DNA of 64,000 nt from Sphingobacteriales bacterium (GTDB lineage Bacteria; Bacteroidota; Bacteroidia; Sphingobacteriales; Sphingobacteriaceae), in NCBI GenBank assembly GCA_025353765.1, contig JANXOD010000016.1, forward strand, positions 124,001 to 188,000, read 5' to 3'. The position numbers and the translations under genes were made by a program. The notes beneath the pieces are model-generated. The model searched no databases. It saw only the letters and a list, made by a program, of their open reading frames with translations, and was not told the origin of the DNA. Shown here one piece after another: positions 27,043-37,562 of the stretch (the stretch's first letter is position 1; each line of letters starts with the position of its first letter).

Positions 27043-27957
27043 ATGGAAAAACAATATCAAGATCAACCGACTCGTAAAGATTCCAATAAAATTTATTTCC
27101 TGATTGCAGTTATACTGGCTTTATTAGGAACTAATGCTTATTTATTTTTTAAGGATAAAAAAGCCAATGAACGTATTGTGACTGTTAGTGATGAGAAGAC
27201 ACGTATGCAGACTGAAATTGATAAAATTGAATCTGAACTTGATAATTCTAATACCAAGAATGTAAAGTTATCTGACCAAATGCAGCAAGAACAGGATTTA
27301 GCCCGCAATAAAATTACTGAACTTCGTGCCGCACTTAAAAAAGGTCAATTAACTCAGGGACAACTGGCAAAAGCTCAAGAAGATGTGAAGGAATTGCGCT
27401 ATTTTGTAACTAAATATACAGCAGATATTGAAGAGCTAAAACAACAAAACGCAACATTAACTACCGAAAGAAATACACTAAAAACCACCGTTGATTCGGT
27501 TAGTACAAAAGCCACCAATCTGGCAAAGCAAAATGATGAGCTTAATACAAAAGTAAAGGTAGCAGCGGCATTGAAAACAGGCATGATTTCAATAAGCCCT
27601 TTGCGTGTTCGCAGCAGTGGGAAAGAAAGTATTGTTACCCGTGCTAGTACTGCTAAGAAAATACGTGTAAACTTTACGGTAGTTAATAACCCGATTGCAG
27701 AAAAAGGTATGCACGATATTTATATGCGAATTTTAGACCCAAGCGGTAATCTTATTGTTTCGGATAATGGAGGAAATTTTACTGCTGATGGTGATGAAAT
27801 GCAAGCTACTTTCAAAACATCTATAGAATTTGCCAATGATGATAAAGCGTATGCTATAGACTGGGTTAATCCAGCCAGTTTTCAACCAGGAACTTATACT
27901 GTGGTTTTATATGCAGATGGACACACCATGGGTAAAGGATCAGTTGCATTGAGATAG
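27043..27957 (+). CDS. Single-pass membrane protein with long coiled coil, function unknown
   Basis: A 304-residue protein. One membrane helix lies at about residues 18-36 (IYFLIAVILALLGTNAYLF), preceded by a polar N-terminus. Residues about 45-175 are a long coiled coil rich in E, K, Q and N with regular hydrophobic spacing. The C-terminal 115 residues form a beta-rich globular domain with MISISPLRVRSSGKE and IRVNFTVVNNPIAEKGMHDIYMRILDPSG. This type of protein recurs in Sphingobacteria without an assigned function. It probably sits in the inner membrane with the globular head in the periplasm. It is monocistronic and followed by a strong terminator. Confidence 0.8.
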   Translation: MEKQYQDQPTRKDSNKIYFLIAVILALLGTNAYLFFKDKKANERIVTVSDEKTRMQTEIDKIESELDNSNTKNVKLSDQMQQEQDLARNKITELRAALKKGQLTQGQLAKAQEDVKELRYFVTKYTADIEELKQQNATLTTERNTLKTTVDSVSTKATNLAKQNDELNTKVKVAAALKTGMISISPLRVRSSGKESIVTRASTAKKIRVNFTVVNNPIAEKGMHDIYMRILDPSGNLIVSDNGGNFTADGDEMQATFKTSIEFANDDKAYAIDWVNPASFQPGTYTVVLYADGHTMGKGSVALR

Positions 27958-27974
27958 GATCCAAAAATATATTT

Positions 27975-28013
27975 AAAAAAAGCATCTCGGCAAATAACCG
28001 GGATGCTTTTTTT
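27975..28013. terminator. Terminator between convergent genes
   Basis: A 10-bp stem (AGCATCTCGG / CCGGGATGCT, one T-G pair) is flanked by an A-tract and a T-tract. It ends the coiled-coil gene on plus and can serve adenine deaminase on minus. Confidence 0.88.
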
Positions 28014-28045
28014 ATAGGGTATCTTAAAATAACTGCTATCAAATC

Positions 28046-29674
28046 TTACCTGACAAACTCAAACTTATCTCCATCAAATAAACCTTTATCACTCAATTTT
28101 AAATGAGGAATTACCAATAGAGCCATAAAAGATAAAGTCATAAAGGGTGCTGATAATTTTGAACCTAATTCTTTAGCTGCTTTATCAAGCTGGGTATATA
28201 ATTCAGCAACTGCGTAACCATCTTCATTACTCATCAAACCGGCAACCGGTAAGGGTAATATCCATTCTTTATTATTACTAATACAGCTTATCCCTCCCAA
28301 ATTTTCGATGATTAGATTCACTGCTTTGCAGATACTTTCATCATCTACACCAACAGCAATAATATTATGAGAATCATGCGCTACTGAAGAAGCAATGGCA
28401 CCATGTTTAAATCCAAAGTTTTTCACAAAAGATTTTGCAATAGGAGCATTACTATAACGATTCACAACTACCATTTTTAAGATATCATTTTCTGTATCGC
28501 TGACAATTTCGTTGTTATTTATTTTAGGTTTTACAGTTAATTTATTGGTTATTAATTGGCCATCTAATGCTTCAATAACAGAAATTTCAGCAGAGAAATC
28601 AGTAAGCAAAAATTGAAAGTCTTCAGATATTTTTTCATCACAATTAAAATGATTGATCAAATTTGATTTAGCTGCTTTTATTTTAGTTACTCCTTTTTCT
28701 GCTACTAATTCGCCATTAATATAGGTTTGTAGCACTTTAAAATTCTCTAAATCCTCTACTACAATAAAATCCGCCGCATCTTTTTCTCTTAATAATCCGA
28801 TGTTCATTTTATAATGTTCAACCGGATTGATGCAGGCTGCCTGTAAAACTTTAAATACATCAATACCTTTATCAATGGCTCTTTTGCAGAGGATATCTAT
28901 ATGTCCATCAGCTAAACTATCCGGATGTTTATCATCACTGCAAAACATCATTCTTTCAGGAAAATCATTTAGTAAATCAATTAATGCTTCGAAATTTTTA
29001 GCAGCACTACCTTCGCGAATAAGTACCTTCATACCGTATTGTAGTTTTTCCAATGCTTCTTCTTTAGTAAAGCACTCATGATCCGTACTTATTCCCGCAT
29101 TAATATATTTTTTTGCTGCTTCACCTCTTAATCCGGGTGCATGGCCATCAACTGGTTTATTATATTTTTTTGCAGAAGCAATTTTTTTCATTACCTCTTC
29201 ATCCTCATATAATACACCTGGGAAATTCATCATCTCACTCAAATAATTTATCTCCTCTTTTTGCAAAAGAATATCTACCTCATCGGCATTTAATGCTGCA
29301 CCCGCTGTTTCAAAAATTGTTGCGGGCACACAGCTTGGTGCACCAAAGTGAAATTTAAAAGGAACCGTTTTCCCATTTTCTATCATGAACTCAATTCCCT
29401 TCATGCCGCATACATTCGCTATTTCATGCGGGTCGCTTATGGTCCCCACTGTGCCATGCACCACCGCCATCCTTGCAAATTCAGAAGGCACCAGCATAGA
29501 ACTTTCAATATGCACATGGGCATCAATAAATCCTGGTAAAATGTAATTGGAATTTTCAATTATAGCTGATAAATGCTGAATAGCTTTTATTTTTTTATCT
29601 ACAACAACTACTTCTCCGTAAAAAATATTTTTAGAAAAAATATCAATAATATTTCCTTTAATTGAAAAATCCAT
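28046..29674 (-). CDS. ade: Adenine deaminase
   Basis: Ade converts adenine to hypoxanthine and ammonia in purine salvage. The 542-residue amidohydrolase has the metal motif [10 protein letters not shown] near residue 50. It continues with [41 protein letters not shown] and [27 protein letters not shown] and the C-terminal [12 protein letters not shown] segment follow. These blocks and their order are those of the bacterial Ade (AdeC) family. The ATG start gives the normal N-terminus for the family. The gene stands alone, convergent with the coiled-coil gene. Confidence 0.96.
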   Translation of the reverse strand: MDFSIKGNIIDIFSKNIFYGEVVVVDKKIKAIQHLSAIIENSNYILPGFIDAHVHIESSMLVPSEFARMAVVHGTVGTISDPHEIANVCGMKGIEFMIENGKTVPFKFHFGAPSCVPATIFETAGAALNADEVDILLQKEEINYLSEMMNFPGVLYEDEEVMKKIASAKKYNKPVDGHAPGLRGEAAKKYINAGISTDHECFTKEEALEKLQYGMKVLIREGSAAKNFEALIDLLNDFPERMMFCSDDKHPDSLADGHIDILCKRAIDKGIDVFKVLQAACINPVEHYKMNIGLLREKDAADFIVVEDLENFKVLQTYINGELVAEKGVTKIKAAKSNLINHFNCDEKISEDFQFLLTDFSAEISVIEALDGQLITNKLTVKPKINNNEIVSDTENDILKMVVVNRYSNAPIAKSFVKNFGFKHGAIASSVAHDSHNIIAVGVDDESICKAVNLIIENLGGISCISNNKEWILPLPVAGLMSNEDGYAVAELYTQLDKAAKELGSKLSAPFMTLSFMALLVIPHLKLSDKGLFDGDKFEFVR

Positions 29675-29849
29675 CCTTGTTTATTTTAAGTATTATTTAC
29701 GACAACATGAAAAGCAGGCGTAATATTCAATTTATTTTTGGATAAAAATAAAAGAAATTTGATAATAGAAAGGGAAATAAAGTGGTACCTATTTGATGGA
29801 TGGAGTAAAACTATAAAGTAAGTTCATAATTCAAAAACGCTTAAAAATT

Positions 29850-29882
29850 CTTTCTGCAAAGACTTAATTGTCTTGCAGAAAG
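29850..29882 (-). terminator. Hairpin after the first T9SS cargo gene
   Basis: Arms CTTTCTGCAAAGAC and GTCTTGCAGAAAG (one extra A in the left arm) enclose a 6-nt loop. On the minus strand the hairpin is followed by TTTTT. A related hairpin with the same CTTTCTGC/GCAGAAAG core lies after the next T9SS gene. Confidence 0.75.
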
Positions 29883-29907
29883 AGTAGATAAAAAATTAAG
29901 TGCTAAC

Positions 29908-31773
29908 TTACTTTTTAATAAACTTAATTTGTTGACCATTGCTGATTATAGCTACATATATTCCAGAAGGCCACCCTGATATATCCTTTTGGTCAAAGGC
30001 TTCACCTTGATACATTACCTGACTTAGCGAATTAATAATCTTTACTGTAATTCCTTTAGCACCTTTGCTCATTTTTAACATATCCGAAACAGGGTTAGGA
30101 TATAAAACTATATTTTGTTCATTAGTTGGCAAATTATCAATTACTGTCACCTCATCATTTTGACCATTCCTTATACTTTGTTGTTTCTCACCGAATTTAG
30201 GAAGATCACTAACGAGAAGCAAAGCAACAAATTGATTTTCAAATTTAGTAGATAATGAAATATTACCAAAAAGGGCCTTATTAAAAAAATGACCCGCTGC
30301 ATAACAATTCTTATGATTATCTGAAGCCAAGCTAATATCATCACGACTAATACTATGCTGATACCATGAGAATGTCATATTATCTGTATTATATCCTACT
30401 ATATAATGAGGAAGACCACCTATACTGAATGTTTTCCCATCAAAAGTTGCTGTATTATCATTGCGTCCGGCAATATAAAGAATGGCGTTTTTACTATCTA
30501 CGGTAAGGCCGCCATTAACTGTGCCACCTATAAGTTTATTGGCTTGCAACGTTCCCGAAACATTATACTTGGCAAGGAATCCCGAAGCATCAGGTTGTGG
30601 TGATAAAATAGGACCATTAAAATCAGTAGCAGTAGTTAAATTACCGGTGACATAAGTGTTTTCAGAGGCATCTGTTTCAATTGCCCTTGGAAAATCATCA
30701 TCTACACTACCAATTTGTTGTACCCATTTAAAGTTTCCCTTAGTATCATATTGAGCAACAAAAATATCTTCTTTTCCTTTACTTATCAGGATAGCCCCAC
30801 CTAAGCCTATTCCATTTACATAGTTTGTGGCTCCAAAAAATCCCAGACCTCTAAATGGAGCAGTAACATAACAATTGCCAGAAGGGCTGGCAGAAATGTG
30901 AACTCCTCCCTCAAATGAAAGATCCGGATGACGTCCATCGTCCAAAGTGCCTCCGGCCTGATGCACCCACTGCAAAAATCCTTTATCATCAAATTTTGCT
31001 ATATATACATCCTCATTAGGAAAAGCATCCTGACCTCCGTCTGCTTCTAAAGTTATTCCCAAGGTTGTACCTAAAACAGCTCCAAAAGTTCTTTTTCCAC
31101 AAAAGGCACCAGCTACATAAGCATTCCCGGCATCATCTACAGCTATTTCTCCCATAAAAACACCACACGTAGGACCACTAACCTGCCGTAAATACAGACA
31201 AACTCCATTAGGATCAAATTTTGCTATAAATGGCTTACGCTGAAGAGGCTCATCAATAAGAGGAGGTTGCCCCTTTACACTTAAGACACCCGCGTAGGTA
31301 CCTATAATATAGGAGTTGCCAGCAGGATCAACTACTATTTTATTTACCCGACATTCAGCATCATTATCTTCCTGAGACATTGCAGTTCCTTGTACAGCCC
31401 ATTCTATTCCACCGGTATTTATGGGCTTATATTTTGCAACATAAAAAGAGGATTCTTTGGATGAAAGTGTGATCCCACTTAAATTAATGTTGCCTTTTCC
31501 CCAATCTCCGGTAGTGTAATGACTACCGGTGCCAAGCGGACTCGCATCTGCAGCAACGTCTCTACAATGTACTGCATTATCACCCCCATCTTGCTTAGCA
31601 TAGAGCCAGAATTGTGCCTGAGAGTTATTTAACCCTGCAAAAAATAGTGCAAAAGTAAGTAGCAAATAAAATTTTATATTGTTTGCTAATCCGGTTTTCT
31701 TTACTGATTCTCCTTGTTCATTTATCTCAAAGAAACTTAAAGATAATTTTTGTTTGAGTATATCCTGATTCAT
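29908..31773 (-). CDS. T9SS cargo protein with beta-propeller (SBBP-like) repeats
   Basis: A 621-residue secreted protein. Repeats of the form DAAGNAYVAGAF, DPAGNSYIIGTY, SPSGNCYVTAPF and DASENTYVTGNL occur about every 50-70 residues, as in SBBP-type propellers. The last ~80 residues are a type A T9SS sorting domain with YPNPVSDMLKMS near its start, ending in GWPSGIYVAIISNGQQIKFIKK. Unusually, about 33 polar residues precede the hydrophobic signal core (FYLLLTFALFFAGLNNSQA), and no later ATG would shorten this. The ligand and function are unknown. The sorting domain is nearly duplicated in the next gene upstream. Confidence 0.85.
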   Translation of the reverse strand: MNQDILKQKLSLSFFEINEQGESVKKTGLANNIKFYLLLTFALFFAGLNNSQAQFWLYAKQDGGDNAVHCRDVAADASPLGTGSHYTTGDWGKGNINLSGITLSSKESSFYVAKYKPINTGGIEWAVQGTAMSQEDNDAECRVNKIVVDPAGNSYIIGTYAGVLSVKGQPPLIDEPLQRKPFIAKFDPNGVCLYLRQVSGPTCGVFMGEIAVDDAGNAYVAGAFCGKRTFGAVLGTTLGITLEADGGQDAFPNEDVYIAKFDDKGFLQWVHQAGGTLDDGRHPDLSFEGGVHISASPSGNCYVTAPFRGLGFFGATNYVNGIGLGGAILISKGKEDIFVAQYDTKGNFKWVQQIGSVDDDFPRAIETDASENTYVTGNLTTATDFNGPILSPQPDASGFLAKYNVSGTLQANKLIGGTVNGGLTVDSKNAILYIAGRNDNTATFDGKTFSIGGLPHYIVGYNTDNMTFSWYQHSISRDDISLASDNHKNCYAAGHFFNKALFGNISLSTKFENQFVALLLVSDLPKFGEKQQSIRNGQNDEVTVIDNLPTNEQNIVLYPNPVSDMLKMSKGAKGITVKIINSLSQVMYQGEAFDQKDISGWPSGIYVAIISNGQQIKFIKK

Positions 31774-31921
31774 CTGTTTTAAAATAATAGTTTCTTAGTT
31801 TAATTGTTTTTACTGCTATTAGTCTATTTGCTGGGTTAAAATTTAACATCTGTTAAGATGATTAGAACTCTTTTTAGCTATTTATATTTTTAGTGAAAAA
31901 TCAAAGAGCAAGTTTATAATG

Positions 31922-31961
31922 CTCTTTCTGCGAACGCTTAACCATTGCCCGGCAGAAAGAG
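31922..31961 (-). repeat. Hairpin after the second T9SS cargo gene, related to 29850-29882
   Basis: Perfect 10-bp arms (CTCTTTCTGC / GCAGAAAGAG) enclose a 20-nt loop. It occupies the same place after its gene as the hairpin after the first T9SS gene, and the core arms are identical. It lacks a T-tract on the minus strand, so it may be a weak terminator or an mRNA 3'-end stabiliser. Confidence 0.55.
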
Positions 31962-31987
31962 TATTGAGTAATGAAAATAATAGACAC

Positions 31988-33853
31988 TTACTTTTTGATA
32001 AATGTGATCCGTTGTCCATTGCTAATTGATGCTATATATATTCCAGAAGGCCAATCAGAAATGTCCTTTTGTTCAAACGATTCACCTTCATACATAATTT
32101 TGCTCACCGAGTTAACAATTCTAACTGTAGTTCCTTTGGCACTTTTACTCATTTTTAAGATATCTGAAACAGGGTTGGGATATAGAATAACATTTTGCTC
32201 AGTACTTGGTAAGTCAATTGCTGCTACCTCATCATTTTCGATCTTTTTAGTTATACTTTTTGGTGCAATGCAAATAGGCTGAATAATAATACCAATTGAT
32301 GGACTATAATTTCCACAAAATCCATTTGATGATACCTTTCTTCTGTAATAAGTAGTTTTAGTAAGAAGTGGAGGATTATAATCCTGACTTGTGGCACCTG
32401 AAATATTAAAAAAGAAAACGTCATTAATACTATATTGCCATTGATATTCCACGGTATACTGGTTTGCTCCATAAGAAACGGAAGATCCACTAATATTTGT
32501 GGGGTCATAAGAAGCGCTGCCACAATGTGTCTGACCACCGCTAAGAATATTGGGGCCAATACCAATACTGAATGCTTTACTAGGATTTCCTATTGTTGGA
32601 TTATTAGATGAAATAACCCGAATTCGATAACCATTACCTAATTTAGTATTGGCAGGTATTGTAGCTATCATAGAATAAAATTGGTTGGTAACACCAATAA
32701 ATGTAGGGTTGGAAAAATCTCCAGCAGCATTTGAAAGTTGGGCTGTAAAAAGATTATTAGCAACAATATTGATATTATCAACATTAAATAAAACGGGCAC
32801 AGTACCTCCTGGGCATAAATTTGCTCCCTGCACGATAGTTTCAATACCTTTAACATGAAAGGTATGGCTATAGATTACATTATTAAAAGAAGCCGTAAAT
32901 TTCCATGTTCCGGCAGCATCAGGCAAAGTATAAGCAGGAGTTAAATGAGGATAAGAAGGAGTTAAATCTGGGGCTACTGGAACTATAGAAGGAGCCGGAA
33001 GCGACCAGGTTTTCCAAATAGTACCATCCGGTGCATAAACTTTAAATGTGGTAGCAGTGGTTGGAGTATATGGGTAGAAGGCGGAAAAATAAATAGTTTC
33101 TCCGGGATTAAAAATATCTTTTCTGTTTACGTGTTCATCAGCTGGGCACCAAGCATTAGATGGTGAAGCGCCGTGAGTCATCAATGCATTTATACGCTGT
33201 TCTATAAAAGGCTTCTGTGTATTGGGGAACCACCAGGATGAGTTACTTGTTTGATTGCATCCATTATTTGTAAAAAAAGGATCAATAACTACATCATGAC
33301 TATCAACTAATTCAAAATGCAAATGAGGACCACTTGAAAGTCCTGAACTTCCTACTAAGCCCAGGTATTCGCCAACAGCAATAAGGTCTCCTACCTTTTT
33401 GGAAGTTAACGACCCGGATTTTAAATGAAGATACTTTGCTTTGGTACCGTCAATATGTTTAATCGTAATAGAGTTGGCGGTTACGTTATTTTTAAATGCA
33501 CACTGTTTATCAAAATTTCCATCCACTCTTTCTGTAATTGTACCACCACAAGCAGCTATTACTTGTACCTGATTATTGTCCATTTTATCCCATGGGAATG
33601 GCCATAAAGCAATGTCTGTTCCTCTGTGCCCATCACTTGTTTTTTGTGCACATGTATAGTCTTTTATACCAGCAGACTGATCATGATCTACATTATTAAT
33701 AATCTTGTAATAACCTGGATCTGAAAACCCAGGGGCTGGCTTCAGAGGCCACTGTAAAAAACCTTTTACCAAACCTTGGGCACTTAGTAAATTACTTGCT
33801 CCTATAAAAAGGATCATGTAAATTAAACTTATTTTTGTCGTATTTAATTTCAT
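31988..33853 (-). CDS. Secreted M23 (LytM) metallopeptidase with T9SS sorting domain
   Basis: A 621-residue exported protein with a signal peptide (ending LLSAQG). The M23 domain (about residues 70-190) shows the zinc and catalytic blocks HRGTDIALW, ITIKHIDGTKAKYLHL and SSGLSSGPHLHFELVD. This suggests cleavage of peptidoglycan cross-bridges or glycine-rich peptides. A beta-sandwich region with EHVNRKDIFNPGETIYFSAFYPYTP follows, then an Ig/PKD-like segment, and finally a type A T9SS sorting domain (YPNPVSDILKMS...GWPSGIY-like end, KK terminus). Being T9SS-exported it would act outside the cell, for example on other bacteria, although that target is inference. Confidence 0.92.
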   Translation of the reverse strand: MKLNTTKISLIYMILFIGASNLLSAQGLVKGFLQWPLKPAPGFSDPGYYKIINNVDHDQSAGIKDYTCAQKTSDGHRGTDIALWPFPWDKMDNNQVQVIAACGGTITERVDGNFDKQCAFKNNVTANSITIKHIDGTKAKYLHLKSGSLTSKKVGDLIAVGEYLGLVGSSGLSSGPHLHFELVDSHDVVIDPFFTNNGCNQTSNSSWWFPNTQKPFIEQRINALMTHGASPSNAWCPADEHVNRKDIFNPGETIYFSAFYPYTPTTATTFKVYAPDGTIWKTWSLPAPSIVPVAPDLTPSYPHLTPAYTLPDAAGTWKFTASFNNVIYSHTFHVKGIETIVQGANLCPGGTVPVLFNVDNINIVANNLFTAQLSNAAGDFSNPTFIGVTNQFYSMIATIPANTKLGNGYRIRVISSNNPTIGNPSKAFSIGIGPNILSGGQTHCGSASYDPTNISGSSVSYGANQYTVEYQWQYSINDVFFFNISGATSQDYNPPLLTKTTYYRRKVSSNGFCGNYSPSIGIIIQPICIAPKSITKKIENDEVAAIDLPSTEQNVILYPNPVSDILKMSKSAKGTTVRIVNSVSKIMYEGESFEQKDISDWPSGIYIASISNGQRITFIKK

Positions 33854-34124
33854 TATATCGTTTTTTCTGTATAATTAAGAAAATGGCTCCATTATGAATA
33901 TTTATATATTATAGTGTCTCTAATTTCTGAGGCCAATTCGGTCTATAGTTTTATAAAATTAAATAATTTATATTAAAGCGAATAATTTATCGCGTAAATT
34001 AATTGTTACACAAGGATAAACTACAAATAAGATATTATTGGTATAGAGGAAGTATATATATTACATACCTATATATTTCTATAAAAAGAAATTATATTAA
34101 GTGCATTTATAAAATTACCTGCTT

Positions 34125-37100
34125 TTAAAAGAATGCTCGCACCTGTACTCCACCTGTATGAACACTACGCACATCGGGAGATTTCCGGCCTTCGTAGTTT
34201 ATATTTAGCTGTATGCCATTAGTTACAGAACGTTGTAAACCAATGCCCCAGGTAATATTATTTCCCGGTTGTAAACCGTCCAGCAATTCATAAGCAATGG
34301 GTGAATTGGATTGACCGCTAAAATCATTTTTAATAAAATTGATGCGGCTTGTGATGATTCCCTTTTTTAAGATAGTATAGCTGGCTTCTGTAGTAAAGCG
34401 GGTATTTGTAGTTTTTTCGCCACCTAAACTTTGTTCATTTTTTTGAGTGATGTATCCTCCTGCAAATGTTAACCTGAAATTAGCTGCAAATTGATAATTT
34501 AATTCGGGCAAAAATTCTAAAAATTGTATTCGGTAGTTACGCTGAGTAAACAGTTCTGATTCAAAGCGTTTAGTGCCTTGTCTGTTTTCAAGTCCTATTG
34601 TTGTTTTTTGCACCACATTCCAACGTAATTTTACACCACTCTCTTCTCGCTTTCGGGTATCAAAACCATTGCTTAGTAAAATTTTACTACCAGTATTCTG
34701 GTAATTCAAATCGATACTATAAAGGGGATTATTTCTATTAAAAAATAAAGTGTTTCTAAAAAAAGAGTTTAATGACACCAAATTAGCAGCATCAATTTGC
34801 ACATCAAATGGATTCAATCCAGATAGACCACCTTGATCCAATATTTTTCGCTCTATTTTAAAGGATGATTGATTTGAAAATTTAGAAATCCAATTATTTT
34901 TATCTTTCGATATAGATGAAGGAGAAATGCGCAAAGTTTGATTAATTGTGGTAGAATTGGTTTGGATAAATTCATTACTTGGACGAAAGATTCGTATAAA
35001 CTTTGCCTGATCTTGAAATTTTGAGATCTCAAACTCATTTAATTCCTTTATTCCATTTCCATTGTAGTCGTTCCAGGTATAAATCCCCTGACCGGCTTGC
35101 ACTTCCAGGTAAGTGAATTCACGTTTGGGTTCCTGTCCGGTTCCCAGTTCATAATAAGTACCGGCATTAATAAAACCTTTCCATAGATTTAAATTATGTT
35201 CAATGCGCCCAAGCAGGGTATTTTCATTTTGTTTAGCAATTTGTTGAGAATAATTCACTTGGCGGTAGGTCGATGATATATTTAAAACAGAATTGGGGTT
35301 TTTAGTCAACTCTAATCCTAACATCACCATATCTGCAACAGATGATGGCTGTAATTCATCGCCGAAAGGCAGTTTATCATAGCGTTTACTATATTCTGCT
35401 TTGAGACGATTCTCTTTAGAAACATCACTATTCACATAAAATTTAACCTGTGTAAAGGAAAAACTGGCTAAATTTAATTGATCATTTGATTTGTCATTTA
35501 TTCTGTTTATTTCTTTTTCAAGAGTTATTCCGCCCAGCCATTTTCCCAGCTTCCTGCTTATACCTGCATTTTGCCTTAGAAATGAACTTTTATTTAAGGA
35601 TGCATCAGCTGTTAAATAATTGCCGGAATAGGAGATTTGATTATTTTTCCATTGATAATTTCCCGTTAAAGAATGTTGAAGGCCAGTGTAATTCCCCTGT
35701 CTAATGAATGTATTAAGTTGATACGTTACCTGATGCAAAGCATCCCGAATTAAACCAATGCTGAAACCCCCTAAATGCTCATTACTAAGTTGTGTTTGAC
35801 CAAAAAGATTAAAATCCCGCTGAAACTCTACAGGGCGATAACGCTCAATTGCTTTAAAATTTTCTCCGGCAAACTCATAATTTAGAGTTGTTACTAATTT
35901 TAGTCCATTGGTATCTTTATGTGCTAAAAGACTTTCATTGCTGGCCTTCAATTTATATGCAAATCCTTTATTATCCGGGTTTCCTATATCCGAAAACAGG
36001 TTTACATCATTATTACTAAAACCCACTTCGTTACTTATAACTGTTTTTTTGCTTAGGTAATAGTCCACACCAAAGGTTACCAATTGTTGCTTTTTAGGGG
36101 TAACCAGCAAAGTAATGGGTGCATAATCTCCTTGCTTAATACCGTTTTGAGGTGCAATAAATTCAAAAACACGTCCGTTTGCCGCCGATGTATTATTCAG
36201 TTTATAATTACCGGCACCCAGACCAACAAATGAAAAGCCCAAGCGGTATTTGGCTAAACTTGGATTTGTTGAGTAAACATACACCCCGGTATTTCCAAGT
36301 GTATCTATTTGCTTATAAAGTATTTCATTATTATTAAAGGTTACGATCTCCACGTTTGGAGAAAATGCCTGACTAATATCATTGCCAATGCCTTTTAAAA
36401 ATTGTTTTTGAGTGTCGTTCAGGTTTTGTAGAAAAGGTTGATTTCTGTTATCCTGCTCGTTATAAAAATTCAGTTTAAAAGCCAGTTTCTTATTTGAAAT
36501 TTCCTGATTAAAATAAGTCAAGGCTCGGGCATAATTTTTATCAGAATACTCAAATTCAATAGTTATACGGCTATTTTGAGTGATTATCCGGTGTGGTGTA
36601 AATGTTATTTCTGCAGTATTATAATCGATCACATAATCATTATCCTGGCCGCGTTGCAGGAGTTGGCCATCCAAATAAACACGTTCTGTACCAGAGAGAA
36701 TAATTACATATAACTCCCCATTATTGCCCGTTAAACGGTAAGGCCCCTGGTTTCTTTCTATCCCACTAAACATATTGTGTGCAGATCGGCCTTTAGCAAC
36801 GGCCGCTGAAACGCTACTTTTATAATTCCATCCTTTCGAGTCTGTAAAAGAAGTAGAAAATGATCCGCCTTGTGTACGTTTAAAAAAATTCATAAAATAG
36901 CTATCCGGTCTATGAAGCTCATAATCTCCGGCAATGAGAGAAGTGTTTCTCCGTTTAAACTGAATAAATACCTTATCAAAATCATTTATTTGCTGTGTAG
37001 TTCCATCTGGTTGTATCGGGATATTATCATCGGAAATGGCCGCTAATATTTCTATATCGTTGGATAGTTTACCCGATAGCTGAAGCACTAAATTAGAATT

Positions 37101-37562
37101 TACAGACAAATCCTGGTTATTCCCAAAACCTATTGAGCGGGAGATACTGCCGCTTTTATTTAATCCATTTAATGAAAAAAGTGTATTATCTTCTTTAGGA
37201 ATCTGATAAGTAAATGGAGTGTTATGGGTACTCTCTTCAATTAACCGGTGATCTTTATTAAAATACTTGCGAGTAAATAAAACGGGAAATACACGATAGT
37301 CAATCTTAATTTGAGTTATATCAGGACATTTTATCCAAATCAGCAATGATTTAGGATAATTAATAAAATACGATGAAGCTTGAATAGAATCTCCTGTAAC
37401 AGTATGTATGGATACAGAGCCAGACACCAGGCTAAGGGTATCAATAGAAAGAGTATCTTGTTGAACCAATAATATTTTTTGCCGAAATGAAGATTGTGCT
37501 TGTACACCATAAACGGTTACTAAACATAGTATAACAAATGCTATGCTTACCCGCCAAAACAT
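34125..37562 (-). CDS. Very large outer-membrane beta-barrel protein, function unknown
   Basis: An 1145-residue exported protein (signal peptide about residues 1-22, ending VQAQS). Residues about 25-130 look like a beta-sandwich. A segment with VYLDGQLLQRGQDNDYVIDYNTAEITFTPHR and TIEFEYSDKNYAR follows, then roughly 700 residues of alternating amphipathic strands ending in GGVQVRAFF. A Ca-binding-like WNDYNGNGIKELNEFE motif interrupts the barrel. Large Bacteroidetes barrels such as SprA, the T9SS translocon, have a similar style, but this is much shorter and I cannot claim orthology. The start overlaps the histidine-kinase stop by 1 nt, so the two are translationally coupled. Confidence 0.75.
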   Translation of the reverse strand: MFWRVSIAFVILCLVTVYGVQAQSSFRQKILLVQQDTLSIDTLSLVSGSVSIHTVTGDSIQASSYFINYPKSLLIWIKCPDITQIKIDYRVFPVLFTRKYFNKDHRLIEESTHNTPFTYQIPKEDNTLFSLNGLNKSGSISRSIGFGNNQDLSVNSNLVLQLSGKLSNDIEILAAISDDNIPIQPDGTTQQINDFDKVFIQFKRRNTSLIAGDYELHRPDSYFMNFFKRTQGGSFSTSFTDSKGWNYKSSVSAAVAKGRSAHNMFSGIERNQGPYRLTGNNGELYVIILSGTERVYLDGQLLQRGQDNDYVIDYNTAEITFTPHRIITQNSRITIEFEYSDKNYARALTYFNQEISNKKLAFKLNFYNEQDNRNQPFLQNLNDTQKQFLKGIGNDISQAFSPNVEIVTFNNNEILYKQIDTLGNTGVYVYSTNPSLAKYRLGFSFVGLGAGNYKLNNTSAANGRVFEFIAPQNGIKQGDYAPITLLVTPKKQQLVTFGVDYYLSKKTVISNEVGFSNNDVNLFSDIGNPDNKGFAYKLKASNESLLAHKDTNGLKLVTTLNYEFAGENFKAIERYRPVEFQRDFNLFGQTQLSNEHLGGFSIGLIRDALHQVTYQLNTFIRQGNYTGLQHSLTGNYQWKNNQISYSGNYLTADASLNKSSFLRQNAGISRKLGKWLGGITLEKEINRINDKSNDQLNLASFSFTQVKFYVNSDVSKENRLKAEYSKRYDKLPFGDELQPSSVADMVMLGLELTKNPNSVLNISSTYRQVNYSQQIAKQNENTLLGRIEHNLNLWKGFINAGTYYELGTGQEPKREFTYLEVQAGQGIYTWNDYNGNGIKELNEFEISKFQDQAKFIRIFRPSNEFIQTNSTTINQTLRISPSSISKDKNNWISKFSNQSSFKIERKILDQGGLSGLNPFDVQIDAANLVSLNSFFRNTLFFNRNNPLYSIDLNYQNTGSKILLSNGFDTRKREESGVKLRWNVVQKTTIGLENRQGTKRFESELFTQRNYRIQFLEFLPELNYQFAANFRLTFAGGYITQKNEQSLGGEKTTNTRFTTEASYTILKKGIITSRINFIKNDFSGQSNSPIAYELLDGLQPGNNITWGIGLQRSVTNGIQLNINYEGRKSPDVRSVHTGGVQVRAFF

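Noticed and set aside
26936-27118. A 14-bp direct repeat (TGCAGTTATACTGG) 169 nt apart, once upstream of and once inside the coiled-coil gene
   Set aside because: One copy encodes part of the membrane helix, and there is no element structure between the copies. A coincidence is likely.
34072-34094. AT-rich imperfect hairpin after the large barrel gene
   Set aside because: Only AT pairs and mismatches; such structures arise by chance in this AT-rich sequence.
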